DNA of 44,256 nt. It comes from an uncultured Desulfovibrio sp. (GTDB taxonomy: Bacteria; Desulfobacterota; Desulfovibrionia; Desulfovibrionales; Desulfovibrionaceae). The stretch covers positions 1 through 44,256 of the forward strand of contig NZ_CALUYG010000023.1 of the NCBI RefSeq assembly GCF_944324935.1, read 5' to 3'. The position numbers and the translations under genes are program-made. A model generated the notes under the pieces. That model did not search any database. It was not told the origin of the DNA and was given only the letters and a program-made list of their open reading frames with translations. Within the stretch, counting starts at the first letter, position 1, and the number at the start of each line of letters is the position of its first letter. Shown one piece after another: positions 7,759 through 15,376 of the stretch.

Positions 7759-8111
7759 AAAATGGCGGAAACTTCTGCCGCACAGCGGCGGGACGGTCAG
7801 GCGGATCTGTCGCACGAAGGACGGACGTTTTTTCTTCTCCCTCTTCCTCGCTCGCCTTCTCCCTTTACACCCGCGGCATGCCGTCTGCGGGCCGGTTTTT
7901 CCGACCGCAGGGAACATGCCGGGATAGTGCAGAAAATCGCACAAAGACTCTTGCTCTGAAGGCAATCGCCAGTCAAAACCGGCTTGACGTGCTGCCATTT
8001 TGCGGTGATGCTGATGTATCGCTCGTTCTGTGGTGCTTCACGGCGGAGGGAAGAATTGTTTTTGTGTGATGTCGCCGCGGTATCAACGCCACATGAAACA
8101 AACAGGAGAGC
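7759..8111. other. divergent intergenic region upstream of the SDR gene
   Basis: About 350 bp without a supported gene. The last 150 bp before the SDR gene are less GC-rich than the rest of the window. I found no convincing promoter pair or regulator palindrome for the SDR gene. Confidence 0.4.
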
Positions 8112-8867
8112 ATGATGCAAAAGACTGTTTTCATTACAGGGGGCTCGACAGGGATAGGCAATGCGTGCGTCCGCAAGTTCCATCATGGCGGCTGGCAGGT
8201 CGCGTTCATGGACGTGAATGCCGCTGAAGGCAGGAAAACGGCGGAGCAGCTGGAAGGTGTGCTTTTTTTCCAGGGCGACACGCGAAACAGGACTGATGTG
8301 GAAAACGCCGTGGCAGGCGCCCGCGACGCATTCGGCGGGATCGACGGCATCATCGCCAATGCGGGCATCCATCGATGCAATACCCTGCTGGACATCAGCG
8401 ACGAAGAACTCGATCTGATGATCGACGTCAACATCCGCGGCACGGTCAATACGCTGCGGGCCGCCGTTCCGCTGCTTGCGCGGGGAGGGAGCGTCGTCAT
8501 CAATGCGTCGGATCAGTGCTATGTGGGCAAGGCCAACAGCTTCGGGTACGGGCTGACCAAGGGCGCCATCGGCCAGATCGCCAGGAGCCTGGCCATTGAC
8601 CTGGGACCGCGCGGGATACGGGTCAATGCCGTTTGCGCGGGGACCATCAGAACGCCGCTGACGGAATCCCTGTTCCAAAAGTTTGCGGACATCACGCACG
8701 GGGGGAATACGGATGCCTACTGGGAGGCCGAAGCGGCGCAATACCCCTTGGGCCGCGTGGGCGAAGCCCATGAAGTGGCGGAACTGATATTCTTTCTGGC
8801 CGGCGATGCCGCAAGCTTTATGACCGGCGGGCTCTATCTCGTGGATGGGGGGCTCGTGGCCAGATAG
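8112..8867 (+). CDS. SDR family NAD(P)-dependent oxidoreductase
   Basis: A classical short-chain dehydrogenase/reductase of 251 residues; the substrate cannot be told from sequence. It has the nucleotide-binding TGGSTGIG (9-16), NAG (83-85), N107, and the catalytic S133, Y146 and K150 with standard spacing (S, +13 Y, YxxxK). The late segment GGLYLVDGGLVAR is typical of FabG-like SDRs. D34, after the second strand (FMDVN), suggests NAD rather than NADP. ATGs occur at 8112 and 8115, and the AGGAG ribosome site is better spaced for 8115. The gene stands alone, codon use is somewhat less GC-rich than its neighbours, and it ends at a strong bidirectional terminator, so recent acquisition is possible. 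Confidence 0.92.
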   Translation: MMQKTVFITGGSTGIGNACVRKFHHGGWQVAFMDVNAAEGRKTAEQLEGVLFFQGDTRNRTDVENAVAGARDAFGGIDGIIANAGIHRCNTLLDISDEELDLMIDVNIRGTVNTLRAAVPLLARGGSVVINASDQCYVGKANSFGYGLTKGAIGQIARSLAIDLGPRGIRVNAVCAGTIRTPLTESLFQKFADITHGGNTDAYWEAEAAQYPLGRVGEAHEVAELIFFLAGDAASFMTGGLYLVDGGLVAR

Positions 8868-8944
8868 CGGTACGGTCCCGTTGGCGCGCAGCAGCGCTGC
8901 GGTGGGACAGGCGCGAAAATCGACCGCCCGTGAAAGGTCCCTGT

Positions 8945-8983
8945 CCGGCAAAAAAGCCCCCGTTGCGGGGGCTTTTTTGCCGG
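8945..8983. terminator. bidirectional terminator
   Basis: A perfect inverted repeat with 18-bp arms and a 3-nt loop. The GC core (GCCCCCG/CGGGGGC) is flanked by A6 on one side and T6 on the other, so it can terminate both strands. It lies between the convergent SDR (+) and TPR (-) genes. Confidence 0.9.
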
Positions 8984-9056
8984 TGGGGGCGCACGATGCC
9001 TGCGGCGGGCGGATGCCCCCCGGGCGGGAGCCGTCCGCCGGCGCGGCAGGAGCGCG

Positions 9057-9683
9057 CTACACGCCCTGCAGGGCCAGTTCGTCCAGAAAACCCTGGGGGA
9101 CCTCGAAGCCGAGGCGCTGGGCCTCCTTCACCGATTCCCGCGCGGCGGCATAGTTGCCCTGCTCGAACTGGACAAGGGCAAGATTGTTCCAGGCCGGGGC
9201 AAAGGCGGGTTCCTTGGCGATGATCTCCTTGCAGAGCTTTTCGCAGGTGTCCCACTCCGCCTTCATATAATGGGCGGTGGCCAGGGCGTTCTTGGCCTGG
9301 AGGAAGTCAGGATCCCACTTGAGGGCCTTGTTCAGGGCCGCGATGGCCTTGTCCGGTTCGCCGCGCTGCAGATGCACGAAGGCGATGTTGCTCCACGGCA
9401 CGGGGAACTTGGCGCGGCAGTTGGCGGCTTCCTCATTGTAGCGCAGGCAGCCGTCGAGGTCGCCGCGTTCCAGACAGATGCCGCCAAGCTGCACATAGGC
9501 CTCGGCCAGATGCGGGGAATTGCGTACGGCGTCCAGCAGGGCCCCTTCGGCCCCTACAAAGTCGCGCTTGCTCAGCAGGGCCAGCCCCAGATTGTAATAG
9601 TGGGTGGCGCACTGGTCGTTGGCTTCGATCTCGGCCTTGAGGTCGGCGATGTATTCGTCGATGTCGTCATAGCTTTTCTTCAT
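9057..9683 (-). CDS. tetratricopeptide repeat protein
   Basis: A soluble 208-residue protein made almost entirely of about five TPR units, recognisable by the recurrent LG/A/Y...P pattern (THYYNLGLALL, AEAYVQLGGIC, PVPWSNIAFVHL, LQAKNALATAHY, APAWNNLALVQF). It has no signal peptide or membrane segment. TPRs form a protein-binding superhelix, so it is probably the scaffold for its neighbours' products. Its ATG overlaps the stop codon of the upstream gene (ATGA), implying translational coupling in the order ferredoxin, YkgJ-like, unknown, TPR. The partner is unknown. Confidence 0.88.
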   Translation of the reverse strand: MKKSYDDIDEYIADLKAEIEANDQCATHYYNLGLALLSKRDFVGAEGALLDAVRNSPHLAEAYVQLGGICLERGDLDGCLRYNEEAANCRAKFPVPWSNIAFVHLQRGEPDKAIAALNKALKWDPDFLQAKNALATAHYMKAEWDTCEKLCKEIIAKEPAFAPAWNNLALVQFEQGNYAAARESVKEAQRLGFEVPQGFLDELALQGV

Positions 9684-10081
9684 AAAAGGTGGCCCTCTTT
9701 TTTCAGGAGATCATGGTACCAGAGACAGAAATCCAGGATGCCCAGATACTTCTCGTCCCGGTTGACCACGCCCAGCGCGCATTCCAGCGCGCCGCGTCCG
9801 TAGTCGTTGCTGTAATGGCCCTTCTTGCCCGCTTCCTGGAGGAATTCGCGAACCAGCTGCTGGGTGGTGCGCTTGCTGACGTCCATGCGCAGATCCAGCG
9901 GGTCGTTGGGTTTCTGGAAGGGATCCCAGTTGTCGTACCCGATCCTGTCCACGAACTTGCGGCGGCGCGGGTTCATTTTTTCATAGATTTCACGTTTCTG
10001 CTGTTCTTCCGCTTCCGTGAGCTTTTGCGGGGTCCCGTCACGGAAGACGGAAGCGGGGATGGCGCCAAGTATGGACGGCAT
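9680..10081 (-). CDS. hypothetical protein of the ferredoxin/YkgJ/TPR cluster
   Basis: I do not recognise this 133-residue soluble protein. It is rich in charged and aromatic residues (KFVDRIGYDNWDPFQKPNDP, YSNDYGRGALECALG, FCLWYHDLL), with Cys at two places but no obvious metal motif and no membrane segment. The middle part has RTTQQLVREFLQEAG. I chose the ATG at 10081 because a GAGGA ribosome site lies 8 nt upstream and the start follows the YkgJ-like stop by 4 nt. The stop overlaps the TPR start codon. The tight packing indicates that it works with the TPR and YkgJ-like proteins. Confidence 0.8.
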   Translation of the reverse strand: MPSILGAIPASVFRDGTPQKLTEAEEQQKREIYEKMNPRRRKFVDRIGYDNWDPFQKPNDPLDLRMDVSKRTTQQLVREFLQEAGKKGHYSNDYGRGALECALGVVNRDEKYLGILDFCLWYHDLLKKEGHLL

Positions 10082-10085
10082 GGGC

Positions 10086-10754
10086 TTAGTCCTCGCGTTT
10101 GGCCGGGCCGATGCCCAGATAGGACTCGTCATAGCGGGTCAGCAGCGCCATGGACAGGGGCACATAGACCTCGTGCAGCTCCCTGAAGCGGCTCTCCACG
10201 GTCTCGGCAATGGCCCGGCTCAGGCCGGCGAGCTGGCCCTGGATCCTGTCCAGATGGACGGTGGGATATTTCTGCCCCTTCTCAAAGGCGGCAAAGCCGC
10301 AGACATGACCCTGCCCGGCAATGGAAGTGGGCACGCCGTAGATGCGGCAGGTGATGGGCCGGGCGTCATACATGAGGCAGCGGTCGTCGTCGCCCAGCAG
10401 GGGGCAGCGGGACTTGACGCGCGCGGCCTCGGCCATGATGTCCTCCGCGCTCTTGCCGGCCTTTTCCTCGCGGAAAAGATCGCGCTTCAGTCGGGTGAGC
10501 TGCCTGTCCGTTTCGGAAGCGCGCTCCAGGATGGCCGAGCGTTCCGGCCCGTAGCCGAAGTGCTCCTGGAAGGCCCGGTTGAGGTACATGGCCTCCACGA
10601 GCGAAAGGTCGAAAAGGGCATGACAGCAGTCGCTGCACCCTTCCTTGCAGGCGACACAGTGGGGGAACTGATCGCGCACGGTGGCGAACACCGCGTCCGC
10701 CTGTGCGCGCAGGGCCTCGTATTGCTGAAAGATGGGGGTAAGATCAGGTATCAT
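10086..10754 (-). CDS. YkgJ family cysteine-cluster protein
   Basis: A 222-residue protein with the N-terminal cluster CVACKEGCSDCC (CxxCxxxCxxCC), then CPLL...RCLMYDARPITCRIYG and a later GHVCGF. This pattern defines the YkgJ / UPF0153 family, thought to bind zinc or an iron-sulfur cluster; no biochemical role is firmly assigned. It is cytoplasmic by sequence. The start is the ATG at 10754. It sits 88 nt after the ferredoxin gene and 4 nt before the unknown protein. The context suggests a role in metal-cluster handling or protein maturation, which is my inference. Confidence 0.88.
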   Translation of the reverse strand: MIPDLTPIFQQYEALRAQADAVFATVRDQFPHCVACKEGCSDCCHALFDLSLVEAMYLNRAFQEHFGYGPERSAILERASETDRQLTRLKRDLFREEKAGKSAEDIMAEAARVKSRCPLLGDDDRCLMYDARPITCRIYGVPTSIAGQGHVCGFAAFEKGQKYPTVHLDRIQGQLAGLSRAIAETVESRFRELHEVYVPLSMALLTRYDESYLGIGPAKRED

Positions 10755-10842
10755 GGCGTTTCCCGGAAGGTATGCAAAATGCCGCCAGACGTGGAAACGC
10801 CCGGCGGCACAAAGGAGTGGAGCGCGGCGCGCCCCTTACAAC

Positions 10843-11031
10843 CTAGTTTTCTTCCACGGTGATGGCGTTATGTTCGCACACTTCCACGCAGGATTCGCAG
10901 CCGAGGCATTCTTCGGCGTTGGCGGGATCGGACTTGCCGTCTTTCAGTTCGTACACTTCCACGGGACACACGTCCACGCATTCGCCACAGCCCACGCACT
11001 TGTCAGCATCAACAGTCACATTGTAGCCCAT
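10843..11031 (-). CDS. 2[4Fe-4S] ferredoxin
   Basis: A small cytoplasmic electron carrier of 62 residues. Two cluster motifs are visible: CVGCGECVDVCP near the N-terminus and CLGCESCVEVCE near the C-terminus. All eight Cys are present, so two [4Fe-4S] clusters are expected, unlike the Desulfovibrio ferredoxins that have Asp in the first motif. The second motif ends CE instead of CP. The ATG at 11031 has a GGAGG ribosome site 7 nt upstream. A perfect -35 box (TTGACA) lies upstream. It heads the cluster leading to the YkgJ-like, unknown and TPR proteins. Confidence 0.95.
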   Translation of the reverse strand: MGYNVTVDADKCVGCGECVDVCPVEVYELKDGKSDPANAEECLGCESCVEVCEHNAITVEEN

Positions 11032-11094
11032 TTGAGTCCTCCAGATTTGAAACGGATGTTTCAGCGGTTTTTGCGGCCCGCGGCCGCTCTGGCA

Positions 11095-11124
11095 TGGATA
11101 GCTTTCCCGCCTGTTCCCTGTCAA
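11095..11124 (-). promoter_or_regulatory. promoter of the ferredoxin gene
   Basis: On the minus strand a consensus TTGACA (11119-11124), an 18-nt spacer and TATCCA (11095-11100) lie about 63 nt upstream of the ferredoxin ATG. Confidence 0.5.
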
Positions 11125-11142
11125 GGGGCGGGCGGCATTTTT

Positions 11143-11164
11143 CGCCCTGCCTCCCGGCAGGGCG
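11143..11164. other. hairpin between HtrA and ferredoxin genes
   Basis: CGCCCTGC (11143-11150) pairs with GCAGGGCG (11157-11164). It lies just 3' of the HtrA stop codon on the minus strand, but no T-tract follows in that direction. It may be a weak terminator or mRNA 3' stabilising hairpin. Confidence 0.4.
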
Positions 11165-11186
11165 GGAACGTGCGCGCGAAAGGCGC

Positions 11187-12542
11187 TTACGGCAGCAGGC
11201 GGGCATAGTACAGACGGCCGCCCCGCTCCACCTGGAGGAGCACCTGTCCGGCAAGGCGCAACTGCCGGAAAGCCTGCAAAAGTTCATCCTGCGAGCGCAG
11301 GGCCTTACCGCCGATGCCGGCCAGCACATCGCCACGCCGCAGGAAGTTGGCCGGGCCGTCCGGGCGGACGGAGGCCACGACCAGGCGCCCGCCCGAAGGC
11401 TGCAACGTGAAGCCCCAGTGGGACTCCATGATGCGCCGGGCCGTGCTGTCGTCAAATTCCACCGGCGCGAGCCGCAGCTCCTGCCGGCCGCCCGCCCGCT
11501 GCACCACAAGGCGGAGCTGCTCGCCGGGGAGCTGGTTGCGCAGCAGGTCGAGATAGTCCCCGCGATCGTCGAGCACGACGCCGTTGATGCTTTCGATGAC
11601 GTCGCCGGGCTCCAGTCCGGCCGCGGCGGCGGGCGTATGCGCGTAGACGGCGGCCACCAGGAGCCCGCGCATCTCCCGCAGGCCCAGGGCCTGGGCCATG
11701 CGCTGGTCCAGATTTTCCACATGCAGGCCCAGCCAGAGCGGCGAGCGCTTGCCGTGATCCATCAGATTGTCCATGACCCTCAGGGCCTTGTGGATGGGGA
11801 TGGCAAAGCCGATGCCTTCCCCCTTGGCATGGACGGCGGTATTGATGCCCACGAGGCGGCCTTCCAGATCCAGCAGCGGCCCTCCGCTGTTGCCGGGATT
11901 GATGGCCGCGTCCGTCTGGATGAGGTCGGTGAAAAGGCCGCTCTCGCCGCGGATGGAGCGCCCCAGCGCGGAAACGACGCCCGTGGTGACCGTGTGGTTG
12001 AAGCCGAAGGGATTGCCGATGGCGATGACGGTTTCGCCCGGCAGGAGGTCGGGGGAGGCCGCGGGACGCAGGGAGGGCAGATCGTGCGGGCCCTGTATCT
12101 CCAGGACGGCGATGTCGAAATCCGGGTCGGCTCCCCGCACGATGGCCGGGAATTCCCGGCCGTCCAGCAGGTTCACCGTCACTTCGCCCCCCCCGGAGAT
12201 GACGTGGGCGTTGGTGAGCACATAGCCGCGGCTGCCGTCCACGATGACGCCCGAGCCCAGGCTGACCCGTTTCCGCCGCCGGGCGGGCGGCATGCCGCCG
12301 AAGGGCTGGAAGCCGGGGCCGAAGAATTGTTCCAGCGGGTTCATGGCGCGCGATCCGGCGTCGATGACGCTGGTGCTCGTGATGTTGACCACGGCGGGCG
12401 CGGCAAGCTGCACGGCCCGTACCACGGGCGTCAGGCGCGGACTGTCCGGGGGGATGGCGACCGACGGCAGGGGGCGGAGGAGCAGCAGGCAGACAGCCGG
12501 CAGCACGACCGCGCAGCGGCGGAAAAAGCGTGTCATGTTCAT
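11187..12542 (-). CDS. htrA: periplasmic HtrA/Deg serine protease
   Basis: An envelope protease/chaperone of 451 residues that degrades or refolds misfolded exported proteins. A signal peptide covers roughly residues 1-29 (hydrophobic AVVLPAVCLLLL, then SVA). The trypsin-like domain carries the triad H113 (TNAHV), D143 (FDIAVL) and S219 (GNSGGP). Two PDZ domains follow: one around 260-350 (LGLHVENLDQR ... GLEPGDVIESING) and a shorter one to the C-terminus (RPDGPANFLRRGDVLAGIGG). I chose the ATG at 12542 because GGAG lies 6 nt upstream and the signal peptide begins there. It is transcribed divergently from cobT. Confidence 0.94.
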   Translation of the reverse strand: MNMTRFFRRCAVVLPAVCLLLLRPLPSVAIPPDSPRLTPVVRAVQLAAPAVVNITSTSVIDAGSRAMNPLEQFFGPGFQPFGGMPPARRRKRVSLGSGVIVDGSRGYVLTNAHVISGGGEVTVNLLDGREFPAIVRGADPDFDIAVLEIQGPHDLPSLRPAASPDLLPGETVIAIGNPFGFNHTVTTGVVSALGRSIRGESGLFTDLIQTDAAINPGNSGGPLLDLEGRLVGINTAVHAKGEGIGFAIPIHKALRVMDNLMDHGKRSPLWLGLHVENLDQRMAQALGLREMRGLLVAAVYAHTPAAAAGLEPGDVIESINGVVLDDRGDYLDLLRNQLPGEQLRLVVQRAGGRQELRLAPVEFDDSTARRIMESHWGFTLQPSGGRLVVASVRPDGPANFLRRGDVLAGIGGKALRSQDELLQAFRQLRLAGQVLLQVERGGRLYYARLLP

Positions 12543-12582
12543 GCGTTCTCCTTGCGGGACGAGCGGTTCGGTTTGCCGTTCC

Positions 12583-12611
12583 TGCATAGCCTCTTGCGGC
12601 GGGAGCGTAAA
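12583..12611 (-). promoter_or_regulatory. possible promoter of htrA
   Basis: On the minus strand TTTACG (12606-12611), a 17-nt spacer and TATGCA (12583-12588) lie 41 nt upstream of the htrA ATG. The match is moderate. Confidence 0.35.
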
Positions 12612-12670
12612 GGGGCCCGCCGCGGGCCGCGGCGCTTGCGCCCCTGGCGGCAAAAGGCTAACACAGGCCG

Positions 12671-13786
12671 ATGCACAACGATATTTCTTCCTGTCCCCGG
12701 CTTGAGGAGATCCTTCCCGGCCTGCGGATCGTTCCTGTGGACGCGGCGGCGCTCGAGGCCGCGCAAGCGCATCTCGATCAACTTACCAAGCCGCGCGGCA
12801 GTCTGGGGCGGCTCGAGGAGCTGGCCCGGCGTCTGGCGGCCATGCGCCCCGAGGCAAGACCCCTGCGCGTCAGTCCGGCCATGATGCTCACCGTTGCCGG
12901 CGATCACGGCGTGACCGCGCAGGGCGTCTCGCCCTGCCCGCAGATCGTGACCCGGCAGATGGTGGCCAATTTCTGCAACGGCGGCGCGGGGGTCAATGTC
13001 CTGAGCCGCACTTCCGGGATGGATCTGCGCGTGGTGGATGCCGGCTGCGCGGGCGGGCCCTATGCGCCGCATCCTCAGCTTGTGGACCTGCGTCTCGGCG
13101 ACGGCACGGCGGACATGAGCCGGGGCCCGGCCATGACGCGGGAGATCTGCCTCGAGGGCCTGCGGCGCGGCGTGCGGCTGGTGCGCGAGCTGGCCGCGCA
13201 GGGCTATGTCTGCTTTGCCACGGGGGAAATGGGCATCGGCAACAGCACGGCCGCGGCGGCCGTCAATTGCGCTCTGCTGGGCTTCACGCCCGAGCGGGCC
13301 GTGGGCCCCGGCGCCGGGGCCGACAGCACCATGATCGCCCACAAGGCGGAGGTGGTACGGACGGCCCTTGCCGTCAACGGCCTTGACCCCGCCGGCCATG
13401 CCCAGGCCGATCCGCTTGCCGTGCTGGCGGCCGTGGGCGGCTTTGAGCTGGTGATCATGGCCGGCATCATGCTGGGGGCGGCCTCCCGCCGTCTGCCCGT
13501 GCTGGTGGACGGCTTCATCTGTTCCGCCGCCTATGCGGCCGCCGAACGCATCTGCCCCACGCTGGCCGATTACGCCATCCTGGCCCATGCCTCGGCCGAG
13601 CCCGGGCATGTGCCCGCCGTCTCCCGGCTCGCCGCGAACGGCCCGCTGCTCTCGCTGGGCATGCGGCTCGGCGAAGGTACGGGCGCGGCCGTGGCCTGTC
13701 ATCTGCTGCGCTGCGCCGCGGCCATCTATAATGATATGGCGACCTTCGACAGCGCGCAGGTCTCGCCGGAAGGGTCGCTGGCATGA
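12671..13786 (+). CDS. cobT: nicotinate-nucleotide--dimethylbenzimidazole phosphoribosyltransferase CobT
   Basis: CobT transfers the phosphoribosyl group of nicotinate mononucleotide to a lower-ligand base, giving the alpha-ribazole phosphate used in nucleotide-loop assembly of cobalamin. The 371-residue product has normal family length. Motifs are TKPRGSLGRLE near the N-terminus, the central AGDHGV, GEMGIGNST, and the catalytic Glu E335 in RLGEGTGAA. No other cobalamin gene is in the window and no cobalamin riboswitch is visible upstream. The start is the ATG at 12671, with only a weak ribosome site. Its stop overlaps the start of an ABC ATPase (ATGA). Confidence 0.96.
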   Translation: MHNDISSCPRLEEILPGLRIVPVDAAALEAAQAHLDQLTKPRGSLGRLEELARRLAAMRPEARPLRVSPAMMLTVAGDHGVTAQGVSPCPQIVTRQMVANFCNGGAGVNVLSRTSGMDLRVVDAGCAGGPYAPHPQLVDLRLGDGTADMSRGPAMTREICLEGLRRGVRLVRELAAQGYVCFATGEMGIGNSTAAAAVNCALLGFTPERAVGPGAGADSTMIAHKAEVVRTALAVNGLDPAGHAQADPLAVLAAVGGFELVIMAGIMLGAASRRLPVLVDGFICSAAYAAAERICPTLADYAILAHASAEPGHVPAVSRLAANGPLLSLGMRLGEGTGAAVACHLLRCAAAIYNDMATFDSAQVSPEGSLA

Positions 13787-14742
13787 ACGGCGCGCCGCTG
13801 CTGCAACTTCGCAACGTCTGGCGGCGCTTTGCCGTGCGGCGCGGCCTCTGGGCGGAACGGGCCCTGTTGACGGCCGTAGCCGGCGTGGACATGACGCTGC
13901 GGGCCGGGGAGAGCCTCGGGCTCGTGGGAGAATCCGGCTGCGGCAAGTCCACGCTGGGGCGCATGGTCTGCGGTCTGCTGCCGCCCAGTGAAGGGGAGGT
14001 GCTCTTCGGCGGGCAGCCCCTGCCGCCGGCCGGGCCGAACAGCAGCGCGGCCGGACGGGTGCAGATGGTCTTCCAGGACCCCTTTTCCTCGCTCAATCCC
14101 CGCTGGCGGGTGGGCACGTCGGTGGAGGAACCCTTGCGGCGCGACACGAGCCTGAGCCGTGCCGAGCGCGCGGCCCGCGTGGCGGACATGTTCGCCCGCG
14201 TGGGGCTGGCCGGGCTGGAGCGGCGCTATCCGCATGAATTTTCCGGCGGACAGCGGCAGCGCATCGCCGTGGCGCGGGCCCTGATCACACGGCCGGACCT
14301 CGTCGTCTGCGACGAGCCCGTCTCCGCGCTGGATGCCTCCGTACAGGCGCAGGTGCTCAATCTGCTCAGGGACGTGCAGGAGGACTTCGGCCCGGCCTAT
14401 CTCTTCATTTCCCACGATCTGTCGGTGGTCAGCTTCATGTGTCCGCGCGTGGCGGTCATGTATCTGGGCCGTCTGGTGGAGGAGGGCCCGCGCGAGCGCC
14501 TGCTCCAGAGTCCGGCCCATCCGTATACTCAGGCGCTGGTGGCCGCCATGCCCACGGCCGACGGCACGCGGCTGCCCGCGGCAGGCAAGAGCGACGAGCT
14601 GCCCAGTCCGCTGGACCCGCCGCCGGGCTGCGCCTTCCATCCGCGCTGCGCCCGTGCCACGGAAGATTGCCGCCGCGCGGTCCCCGACTGGCGGACGCTC
14701 GAGGAGGGCTGGCGGGTGCGCTGCCATCATCCCGGCGTCTGA
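13783..14742 (+). CDS. oligopeptide/dipeptide-type ABC transporter ATP-binding protein
   Basis: A 319-residue ATPase of the DppF/OppF group that powers uptake of peptides or, in related systems, nickel. It shows Walker A GESGCGKST, the Q-loop QDPFSSLNP, the signature FSGGQRQR, Walker B LVVCDEP, the switch His in FISHDL, and the C-terminal oligopeptide-binding region with three Cys (GCAFHPRCARATEDC). No permease, substrate-binding protein or partner ATPase is in the window, so it is an orphan component here. Its ATG overlaps the cobT stop (ATGA), which forces co-expression with CobT. A role in cobalt or corrinoid-related uptake is only a context guess. Confidence 0.92.
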   Translation: MNGAPLLQLRNVWRRFAVRRGLWAERALLTAVAGVDMTLRAGESLGLVGESGCGKSTLGRMVCGLLPPSEGEVLFGGQPLPPAGPNSSAAGRVQMVFQDPFSSLNPRWRVGTSVEEPLRRDTSLSRAERAARVADMFARVGLAGLERRYPHEFSGGQRQRIAVARALITRPDLVVCDEPVSALDASVQAQVLNLLRDVQEDFGPAYLFISHDLSVVSFMCPRVAVMYLGRLVEEGPRERLLQSPAHPYTQALVAAMPTADGTRLPAAGKSDELPSPLDPPPGCAFHPRCARATEDCRRAVPDWRTLEEGWRVRCHHPGV

Positions 14743-14804
14743 GCGTTCCAGACCTGTTGATGTGTTGTGCTGTTTGTCTGGGGGGAAGGGAAACCCCTCG
14801 CGTT

Positions 14805-14941
14805 GCTGTCGATGCCCGTAAGGCTCCTTTGTCGCCTGACGGGCACGGCCTGCGGCCGCCTTTCGGTCGCGCTCTGCTGTCGATGCCTGTAAGGCTCCTC
14901 CGTCGCCTAACAGGCACGGCCTGCGGCCGCCTTTCGGTCGC
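14805..14941 (+). repeat. 71-bp hairpin repeat, two tandem copies
   Basis: Units begin at 14805 and 14876, a period of 71 bp. Each starts GCTGTCGATGCC and ends near CGGTCGC. Copy 1 contains the arms TGCCCGT / ACGGGCA; copy 2 contains TGCCTGT / ACAGGCA, so the pair changes together. A second small stem is GGCC-TGC-GGCC. A G-rich then C-rich leader (GGGGGGAAGGG ... ACCCC, about 14780-14797) precedes the units, as at 20861 and 39707. The array begins about 60 nt 3' of the ABC ATPase stop codon. Confidence 0.85.
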
Positions 14942-15000
14942 CGCCGGCGCGTGAGGGCTCAGCCTTTTCGCAGCGAAGCGAGAAAAGGCGTCCCCGTAAT

Positions 15001-15289
15001 CCTTCCCCCCCAAGCCCCTCAACCCTTCCCCAGCGCGCTTTTATCAGGGGAAAGGCAGGGACGCTGAGCGCATCGCCCTTCATGGCGGGCGGGGCTGTAG
15101 AGTCAGCGCATTTTTCGTTTGAAAGGCGTTGCGTTGCAAACCATACGGCCTGGTGTTTCGCGGAAAAAGCGCGGTTTTTCCGTTCACTTTGGGCCGGGCG
15201 GCCCTGTGCTGCCGCCGAGCAGTTTGCCTTTTTCAAAGGCAAACTGCTTTAAAAGCGCGCTGGGGGAAGGGTGGGGGGCCTGGGGGAGG
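15001..15289. repeat. large imperfect inverted repeat (possible MITE-like element)
   Basis: The left arm at 15001-15043 (ending CCCAGCGCGCTTTTA) and the right arm at 15250-15289 (beginning TAAAAGCGCGCTGGG) are imperfect reverse complements over about 40 bp, enclosing about 206 bp without a gene. The right arm abuts a perfect 13-bp hairpin (15219-15231 with 15235-15247) followed by TTT. The layout resembles a small non-autonomous element or a decayed terminator cluster. I could not define target-site duplications. Confidence 0.5.
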
Positions 15290-15376
15290 TGAACCCCCGC
15301 CCGCGCCAGGCGCGGGGGTCCTCTCCCCCCGGAACAGAACTCCCCCCGGAACAGAACGCCCCTATAACACGCCGTG

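Larger units (their letters stand above)
14743..15376. other. long non-coding region rich in repeats
   Basis: This 630-bp stretch separates the ABC ATPase (+) from secF (-). I see no supported gene. It holds two tandem copies of the 71-bp repeat, a large imperfect inverted repeat (15001-15043 with 15250-15289), a 13-bp perfect hairpin at 15219-15247, and a C-rich palindrome near 15293-15320 (ACCCCCGC ... GCGGGGGT). Confidence 0.7.

Noticed and set aside
12543-12670. Cobalamin riboswitch upstream of cobT
   Set aside because: The 128-bp gap to htrA is too short and has no recognisable B12-box.
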